Source: Novosphingobium sp. (GTDB taxonomy: Bacteria > Pseudomonadota > Alphaproteobacteria > Sphingomonadales > Sphingomonadaceae). From it: 11,319 bases of DNA. Positions 7,416 through 11,319 of the stretch are shown in pieces; the first letter of the stretch is position 1, and each line of letters starts with the position of its first letter. The stretch covers positions 1 to 11,319 of the forward strand of contig JADYXV010000187.1 of the NCBI GenBank assembly GCA_020853995.1, written 5' to 3'. The translations under genes were made by a program, and so were the position numbers. The notes under the pieces are model-generated. The model was not told the DNA's origin. It made no database searches and worked only from the letters and a program-made list of their open reading frames with translations.

Positions 7416-7423
7416 CCCGCAGG

Positions 7424-8587
7424 ATGGACACGCCAGCGCAAACAGGAGCCGAGATTACCGCCGCCATTGTCGTGGCCGCGGGCAAGGGTTTGCGAACCGG
7501 TGGTGACGTGCCCAAGCAGTTCGTTGTGTGGCAGGGCAAGCCTTTGGTTCGGCACTCGGTCGAGGCATTGGCAGCAGCAGGCATATCCCCGATAGTCGTC
7601 GCAATTCCCGAAGGCTGGGACGACGTTGCAGCAAGTTCTTTGGCAGAAATTGCAGGCGTGCAATTCGTGCACGGCGGCGCAACCCGCCAAGAATCGGTAC
7701 TGCGGGCGCTTGAAGCATTGGAGAGCGCCGCACCGCATTTGGTCCTGATCCACGATGCCGCGCGCCCGAATCTGCCACGCCCCGTCATTGATGGTCTTTT
7801 AGCGGCATTGAAAAGCAACCCTGCGGCTATTCCGGTCCTTCCCGTCGTTGACAGCATGGTGCGCGGTGCATCCGGATTCAGAGCAGAAACCGTTACGCGG
7901 GATGAATTGTATCGCGTACAAACCCCGCAAGCGTTCGATTTCAATGCAATTCTTGGAGCGCATCGGCTTTGGCACGGCGCGCCTGATGCAGGGGATGATG
8001 CCGAAGTTGCGGTAGCCGCTGGCATGCAGGTTACGTTAACCGCAGGTGATGAAAACTTGCGCAAAGTAACTTTCGCCGTTGATTTACAGGAGCCTGAAAC
8101 AATGAGCCGCCCCCCCCGCACTGGCATGGGCTTTGACGTCCACCGCCTTGCCGAAGGCGAAGATTTGTGGCTGTGCGGAGTAAAAGTGCCGCACAACAAG
8201 GGCCTTGCCGGTCATTCCGACGCTGATGTGGCGATCCATGCTTTGGTCGACGCTCTCTTAGGAGCGATTGCAGCGGGTGACATTGGCGACCATTTCCCGC
8301 CGTCCGATGCCCGATGGAAAGGAGCCTCGTCTGATCAGTTTCTCGCCCATGCGGCAAAGCTGGTGTCCGATGCCGGCTATTGCATTGCCAATGTTGACGT
8401 AACGATCATTTGCGAGGCGCCAAAGATCGGGCCGTACAAGTTGGCAATGCGAGAAGTGCTTGCCCGGATTCTCGGGATTGACTTGGGCGCGGTCTCGGTC
8501 AAGGCGACGACGACGGAACGACTTGGACTGACAGGCCGTGGCGAAGGCATTGCGGCGCAAGCCGTTGCCACGGTTGTGGCAAAGTGA
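7424..8587 (+). CDS. ispDF: IspDF, bifunctional MEP cytidylyltransferase / MECDP synthase
   Basis: A 387-residue fusion of two non-consecutive MEP-pathway enzymes of isoprenoid precursor synthesis. The IspD half (about 1-222) makes CDP-methylerythritol from MEP and CTP. It shows the nucleotide-binding AAGKGLRTG (18-26) with PKQ (30-32), GGATRQESV (84-92), HDAARP (110-115), YRVQTPQ (163-169) and the NLRKVT motif (211-216). The IspF half (about 232-387) makes the cyclodiphosphate. It shows metal ligands D238/H240 in FDVH and H272 in the segment after GHSDADV (263-269), and the C-terminal TTTERLGLTGRGEGI (362-376). The linker is very short: an internal ATG at 8102 followed by eight C residues (8110-8117) marks the junction, and the frame is intact through it. 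Fusion is standard in Alphaproteobacteria. Likely cytoplasmic and essential. Confidence 0.97.
   Translation: MDTPAQTGAEITAAIVVAAGKGLRTGGDVPKQFVVWQGKPLVRHSVEALAAAGISPIVVAIPEGWDDVAASSLAEIAGVQFVHGGATRQESVLRALEALESAAPHLVLIHDAARPNLPRPVIDGLLAALKSNPAAIPVLPVVDSMVRGASGFRAETVTRDELYRVQTPQAFDFNAILGAHRLWHGAPDAGDDAEVAVAAGMQVTLTAGDENLRKVTFAVDLQEPETMSRPPRTGMGFDVHRLAEGEDLWLCGVKVPHNKGLAGHSDADVAIHALVDALLGAIAAGDIGDHFPPSDARWKGASSDQFLAHAAKLVSDAGYCIANVDVTIICEAPKIGPYKLAMREVLARILGIDLGAVSVKATTTERLGLTGRGEGIAAQAVATVVAK
8110..8117 (+). repeat. eight-base poly-C tract at the IspD/IspF junction
   Basis: An uninterrupted run of eight C residues falls just after the internal ATG (8102) that begins the IspF part. It encodes part of an Arg-Pro-Pro-Arg linker. 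Such runs are prone to replication and sequencing slippage, but the frame here is open on both sides. Confidence 0.7.
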
Positions 8588-8593
8588 TTGCGT

Positions 8594-8598
8594 AGGAG
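8594..8598 (+). promoter_or_regulatory. ribosome binding site choosing the 8606 start
   Basis: AGGAG is seven bases before the ATG at 8606. This is the strongest Shine-Dalgarno in the window and it rules out the in-frame TTG at 8588, which lies upstream of it. Confidence 0.75.
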
Positions 8599-8605
8599 AA
8601 CAAAG

Positions 8606-9157
8606 ATGGTGCTGTCTCGGTCGGTCTTCGCTCTTGGGGCTGCCCTTGCCTTGTCGCAGGGTCAATTGGCTCACGCAGCAGCTAATGCCGACAGTTGCCT
8701 GAGCGAAGCCGAAGTTGGCGGGCTTGTCGGCTATGCCCTGCCCTATGTCATTGATGGTGCAATGAAAGCGTGCAAACCGCATCTTTCGCCGACAGGCTTC
8801 TTCGCCACCCGCGGCAGTGCCTTTGCAGGGCAGTATGCGGCACGCAAGGATGTGAACTGGCCTGTTGCCAAGAACGCTTTTCTCAAGCTTGGAGGAACCA
8901 AGGACGCATCGATTAGCAGCACATTGAGGGCCCTGCCCGATAGTGCATTGCAACCTTTTGTCGAGGCGATGGTTTCAGAACTGGTTGGCGGTGAAATCAA
9001 ACCCGGCCAGTGTACGGCGATTGAGCGGGGTGTCCGTATTCTTTCCCCGCTTCCGGCCGAGAATACCGCCGAGTTGATCACATTTGTCGTAGTGCTTGCG
9101 GACAAGCCCAAGAATGGCAAACCCGCGTCTCTGCCGATTTGCAAGGCTGCAAACTAA
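8606..9157 (+). CDS. exported four-cysteine protein of unknown function
   Basis: I do not recognise a family. The 183-residue product has an N-terminal signal peptide (MVLSRSVFAL then a hydrophobic alanine/leucine core) with a likely cleavage after AHA at residues 22-24, so it is probably periplasmic. The mature part has four cysteines (31, 56, 136, 179), an even number compatible with two disulfides, and no further transmembrane helix or recognisable catalytic motif. The segment 60-100 is rich in glycine and aromatics. It starts 18 bp after ispDF and ends 4 bp before pncC, so it is very likely co-transcribed with both. The strong AGGAG site and ordinary codon use argue that it is a real gene. 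Nothing in the sequence ties its function to isoprenoid or NAD metabolism, and small hypothetical proteins at this spot are plausibly sphingomonad-specific. Confidence 0.88.
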   Translation: MVLSRSVFALGAALALSQGQLAHAAANADSCLSEAEVGGLVGYALPYVIDGAMKACKPHLSPTGFFATRGSAFAGQYAARKDVNWPVAKNAFLKLGGTKDASISSTLRALPDSALQPFVEAMVSELVGGEIKPGQCTAIERGVRILSPLPAENTAELITFVVVLADKPKNGKPASLPICKAAN

Positions 9158-9161
9158 AATC

Positions 9162-9665
9162 ATGGACAACATTCTCCCCGCTGAAATTGGCGCCCTTGCA
9201 CGGCGCGTGATCGAAGAAAACGCGGCGATTGGTCGTAAACTGGCTGTCGCGGAGAGTTGTACGGGCGGGTTGGTTGCAGCGGCTCTCACCGAAGTTCCGG
9301 GAAGCTCTGCGGTACTTGATCGCGGGTTCGTAACCTATTCTAACGAGGCAAAGATCCAGCTTCTGGGAGTTTCGGAAGACGTTATAGATACCTTTGGTGC
9401 AGTATCGATCGCGGTGGCATGGTCTATGGCGCAAGGTGCACTCAAGAAATCCGGGGCCGATGTTGCTGTGGCCATTACAGGTGTTGCCGGTCCAGAAGGT
9501 GGTTCGGATCAGAAGCCTGTCGGAACGGTCGTTTTCGCTTGTGCCCGACGCGGTGAAGACCCCGAGGCAACAAACGCCGAACTTAAAATGTTCGAAAACG
9601 CCATTACCCGTGCCGACGTGCGCTATCAGGCCACGCTCGTCGCGCTCGAATTGTTGCTGCCGTAA
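9162..9665 (+). CDS. pncC: stand-alone CinA C-terminal domain protein, PncC-type NMN amidohydrolase
   Basis: A 167-residue protein of the CinA C-terminal family. Characterised members (E. coli PncC) deamidate nicotinamide mononucleotide to nicotinate mononucleotide in pyridine-nucleotide salvage. Hallmarks are AESCTGG (30-36), whose S32 aligns with the proposed nucleophile, VTYSNEAK (57-64), ITGVAGPEGG (105-114) and KPVGTV (118-123). The N-terminal MoCF-like domain of full-length CinA is absent; stand-alone forms are common and this length is normal. The start follows the preceding stop by 4 bp. The only Shine-Dalgarno-like sequence (AAGG at 9143-9146) is 15 bases away, so translation is probably coupled to the upstream gene. 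The last 40 bp overlap the convergent ratA. The older competence-damage label comes from CinA itself and should not be applied to this protein. Confidence 0.92.
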   Translation: MDNILPAEIGALARRVIEENAAIGRKLAVAESCTGGLVAAALTEVPGSSAVLDRGFVTYSNEAKIQLLGVSEDVIDTFGAVSIAVAWSMAQGALKKSGADVAVAITGVAGPEGGSDQKPVGTVVFACARRGEDPEATNAELKMFENAITRADVRYQATLVALELLLP

Positions 9666-10087
9666 AGTTGCTGGGCCCGTTTTTCAAACGCGGCCACCAT
9701 CTTTCGAAATGCGCTGTCAAGATATTGCCCGGCAAGCTTTTCAAAGATCGCATTGCGAAACGCAAAGTCGACTGAAAAATCAATGCGACAACCGCCGCCA
9801 GGCGCGGGCGTAAAAGTCCAGTCGTTCGAAAGGTTCTTGAGCGGCCCCTCGATATATTCAACCTTGATCGAGCGGTTGCGGTCTTTGAGCACCTTTGAGG
9901 TAAACTTTTCCCGCAACGCGCTGAAGCCCACCAGCATATCGGCGATCATCACCGTTTCATCGTCCGACTTGATCCGCGTTGCCACGACCCAAGGCAGAAA
10001 TTCGGCATAGCGCCGCACGTCGGCAACCAGATCGTACATCTGCTCGACCGACCAAGGCAATTCACGTGTCTCAGCGATATGCGGCAA
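9626..10087 (-). CDS. ratA: RatA/Coq10-type START-domain protein
   Basis: A 153-residue single-domain protein of the polyketide-cyclase/START (Coq10) family. It opens with the family-typical MPHIAETRELP, then MYDLVADVRRYAEFLPW (17-33) and an EGPLKNLSNDW core (79-89), and has a C-terminal helix. Eukaryotic Coq10 binds coenzyme Q and supports respiration. E. coli RatA was described as a 50S-binding toxin, a role that is disputed, so a quinone-related function is at least as likely here. The start codon is TTG (10085-10087), because no in-frame ATG precedes the conserved N-terminus; AAGGA lies nine bases upstream. It follows lipA by 18 bp and is probably in the same operon, a pairing common in Alphaproteobacteria. 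Its final ten codons and stop lie within the 3' end of pncC on the other strand. Confidence 0.92.
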   Translation of the reverse strand: MPHIAETRELPWSVEQMYDLVADVRRYAEFLPWVVATRIKSDDETVMIADMLVGFSALREKFTSKVLKDRNRSIKVEYIEGPLKNLSNDWTFTPAPGGGCRIDFSVDFAFRNAIFEKLAGQYLDSAFRKMVAAFEKRAQQLYGSNNSSATSVA

Positions 10088-10096
10088 GATCAGCCG

Positions 10097-10101
10097 TCCT
10101 T
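10097..10101 (-). promoter_or_regulatory. ribosome binding site supporting the TTG start of ratA
   Basis: AAGGA on the minus strand is nine bases before the TTG at 10087 and four bases after the lipA stop codon. It supports initiation at TTG and a two-gene lipA-ratA message. Confidence 0.6.
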
Positions 10102-10105
10102 TGCC

Positions 10106-11044
10106 TCAAGCCTTCAATGCAGCCTTGGCGAGTTGCGCTTCACGCGCTGCCCGCATTTGCCGGAAATCATCGCCTGCATGATAGCTTGACCGGGTAAGCG
10201 GCGTGGCGGCAACCTGCAGAAAGCCCTTTGCCCGCGCGATTGATCCGTAAGCATCGAATGCCTTGGGCGTGACGAATTCCATCACTTTGGCATGCTTGGG
10301 GGTAGGCTGAAGATATTGGCCCATAGTCAGGAAATCGATTTGTGCCGAGCGCATGTCGTCCATCACCTGATGCACTTCAAGTCGCTCCTCCCCTAGCCCC
10401 AGCATGATGCCGGATTTGGTGAAGATACGCGGATTGTGGCGCTTTACCTGCTCCAGCAATCGCAACGACGCATAATATCGCGCACCCGGACGGATAGTGG
10501 GATAAAGCCGTGGCACGGTTTCAAGGTTGTGGTTGTAAACGTCAGGGCCGGCATCAACGATAGCTTCAACCGCAGCTTCCATCTTGTTGCGGAAATCGGG
10601 TGTCAGAATTTCAATCGTCGTGTCCGGTGTCATCTCGCGCAAGGCGTTGATGACTTTGACGAAGTGGCCTGCACCGCCATCGGGCAAATCGTCACGGTCA
10701 ACCGAAGTGATCACGATATGCGTCAGCCCCAGCTTTGCGGCCGCGGTTGCAACATTCATCGGCTCAAGCGGATCAACCGCGCGCGGCATGCCGGTCTTCA
10801 CGTTACAGAAGGCACAGGCGCGTGTGCAGACATCGCCCAGAATCATCACTGTGGCGTGCTTCTTGGTCCAGCATTCGCCGATGTTGGGACAAGCCGCCTC
10901 TTCACACACGGTATTAAGGCCGAGTTCGCGCATCAGATTACGCGTTTCGCCGTAACCCTTGCTGGTGGGGGCTTTGACGCGAATCCAGTCGGGTTTGCGT
11001 TGACGCTCCGGCCTTGGAACCGGTGATGAGGCTAGGTCGTTCAT
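10106..11044 (-). CDS. lipA: LipA, lipoyl synthase
   Basis: A 312-residue radical-SAM enzyme that inserts two sulfurs into the octanoyl group on lipoyl domains of pyruvate dehydrogenase, 2-oxoglutarate dehydrogenase and the glycine cleavage H protein. Both iron-sulfur sites are complete: the auxiliary cluster motif CX4CX5C (C47, C52, C58) and the radical-SAM CX3CX2C (C73, C77, C80 in CTRACAFC). The C-terminal RSSY (285-288), whose serine is the fourth ligand of the auxiliary cluster, is also present. Other family marks are TSVDRDDLPDGGA (113-125) and NHNLETVPRLYP (171-182). The ATG at 11044 gives the usual MNDL-type N-terminus; a TTG 14 codons upstream is in frame but would run almost to the divergent gene. 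No clear Shine-Dalgarno is visible. It is transcribed towards ratA and divergently from the carbonic anhydrase gene. Confidence 0.97.
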   Translation of the reverse strand: MNDLASSPVPRPERQRKPDWIRVKAPTSKGYGETRNLMRELGLNTVCEEAACPNIGECWTKKHATVMILGDVCTRACAFCNVKTGMPRAVDPLEPMNVATAAAKLGLTHIVITSVDRDDLPDGGAGHFVKVINALREMTPDTTIEILTPDFRNKMEAAVEAIVDAGPDVYNHNLETVPRLYPTIRPGARYYASLRLLEQVKRHNPRIFTKSGIMLGLGEERLEVHQVMDDMRSAQIDFLTMGQYLQPTPKHAKVMEFVTPKAFDAYGSIARAKGFLQVAATPLTRSSYHAGDDFRQMRAAREAQLAKAALKA

Positions 11045-11091
11045 GCTGATCAGATAGGCGCAACCGCATTCACTTGAAAGACCCAATCGAT
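11045..11091. promoter_or_regulatory. short divergent spacer between lipA and the carbonic anhydrase gene
   Basis: Only 47 bp separate the two divergent start codons. I see no recognisable -35/-10 pair here. At least one of the two promoters must therefore reach into the opposite coding region, or the start codons assigned are not the true ones. Confidence 0.35.
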
Positions 11092-11319
11092 ATGTCCATT
11101 GTCACAGGCATGAACCAGAACGCTTCACCCGAACTCGATCGGCTTATCGCCGGATACCAACGCTTCCGTGAACAAGCGTGGCACCCAAAGCTGGAACGGT
11201 GGGCCGAACTGAACACCGGTCAGGAACCGGCCACGATGATCATTGCCTGTTCTGACAGCCGGGTTGATCCTGCGCAAATATTCGATGTTGATCCGGGCGA
11301 GATTTTTGTGGTGCGCAAT
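11092..11319 (+). CDS. beta-carbonic anhydrase, N-terminal part (runs off the window)
   Basis: Seventy-six codons are open from the ATG at 11092 to the window edge with no stop. The protein carries the first zinc-site motif of beta-carbonic anhydrases, CSDSR (C53, D55, R57), followed by the family-typical DPAQIFDVDPGEIFVVRN (59-76). The second half, with the His and Cys zinc ligands, lies outside the window, so completeness cannot be judged. The enzyme interconverts CO2 and bicarbonate. An in-frame ATG at 11110 is an alternative start; the 11092 start is weakly favoured by a GAAAG about 12 bases upstream. It is transcribed divergently from lipA, with only 47 bp between start codons. Confidence 0.9.
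   Translation, partial: MSIVTGMNQNASPELDRLIAGYQRFREQAWHPKLERWAELNTGQEPATMIIACSDSRVDPAQIFDVDPGEIFVVRN

Larger units (their letters stand above)
7324..7423. promoter_or_regulatory. divergent intergenic region between dusB and ispDF
   Basis: These 100 bp must hold the promoter of the ntr operon on the minus strand and that of ispDF on the plus strand. The best minus-strand candidate is TTGCCG (7375-7380), 17 bases, TAGGTG (7352-7357), a poor match in the -10 box. I could not find a convincing plus-strand promoter. No NtrC-type dyad and no sigma-54 promoter (GG-N10-GC with TGGCAC/TTGCA context) stands out. Confidence 0.4.

Noticed and set aside
7363..8199. 278-codon open frame on the minus strand
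   Set aside because: Antisense to the IspD half of ispDF, with a serine/arginine/alanine-rich translation and no recognisable motif.
8588..8605. TTG start for the exported protein gene
   Set aside because: The strong AGGAG site lies downstream of this TTG and is correctly spaced for the ATG at 8606, which also gives a normal signal peptide.
8258..8953. 231-codon open frame on the minus strand
   Set aside because: Shadow spanning the end of ispDF and the exported protein gene; the translation has no domain and no plausible start context.

Overview
The window looks like chromosomal core sequence of an alphaproteobacterium, most likely a sphingomonad (Sphingomonas/Novosphingobium/Erythrobacter relatives). 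The reasons are the fused ispDF gene, the dusB-ntrB-ntrC-ntrY-ntrX order, the lipA-ratA pair and the style of the proteins. The genus is an inference from protein style and gene order; no database was searched. Coding density is high. I see no rRNA, tRNA, CRISPR array, insertion sequence or phage gene.

Left block (11-7323, all minus strand). Read in the direction of transcription, the order is dusB (tRNA-dihydrouridine synthase), ntrB, ntrC, ntrY, ntrX. dusB/ntrB and ntrB/ntrC each overlap by 4 bp (ATGA), so translation is probably coupled. A 116-bp gap separates ntrC from ntrY, and it is dense in short inverted repeats. ntrY and ntrX are 11 bp apart. NtrB/NtrC and NtrY/NtrX are two complete histidine kinase/response regulator pairs of the nitrogen-regulation family. 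NtrB is soluble with a PAS domain. NtrY is a membrane kinase with a large extracytoplasmic loop. NtrC has the full sigma-54 contact motif (GAFTGA), while NtrX has lost that loop. ntrX stops 10 bp from the window edge. In many relatives hfq follows, but that lies outside this window.

Middle block (7424-9665, plus strand). Divergent from dusB across 100 bp lies ispDF, the fused MEP-pathway enzyme of isoprenoid synthesis. It is followed at 18 bp by a small exported four-cysteine protein of unknown function, and 4 bp later by a stand-alone CinA C-terminal domain protein (PncC-type NMN amidohydrolase).

Right block (9626-11319). The lipA-ratA pair (lipoyl synthase; Coq10/START-domain protein) is on the minus strand and converges on pncC with a 40-bp overlap of coding ends. 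Divergent from lipA across 47 bp, a beta-carbonic anhydrase gene begins and runs off the right edge.

I did not find a novel defence, mobile or biosynthetic system. The points most worth a second look are the repeat cluster upstream of ntrY, the GAFTGA-less NtrX beside an intact NtrC, the unidentified exported four-cysteine protein, and a hairpin that overlaps the dusB ribosome binding site.
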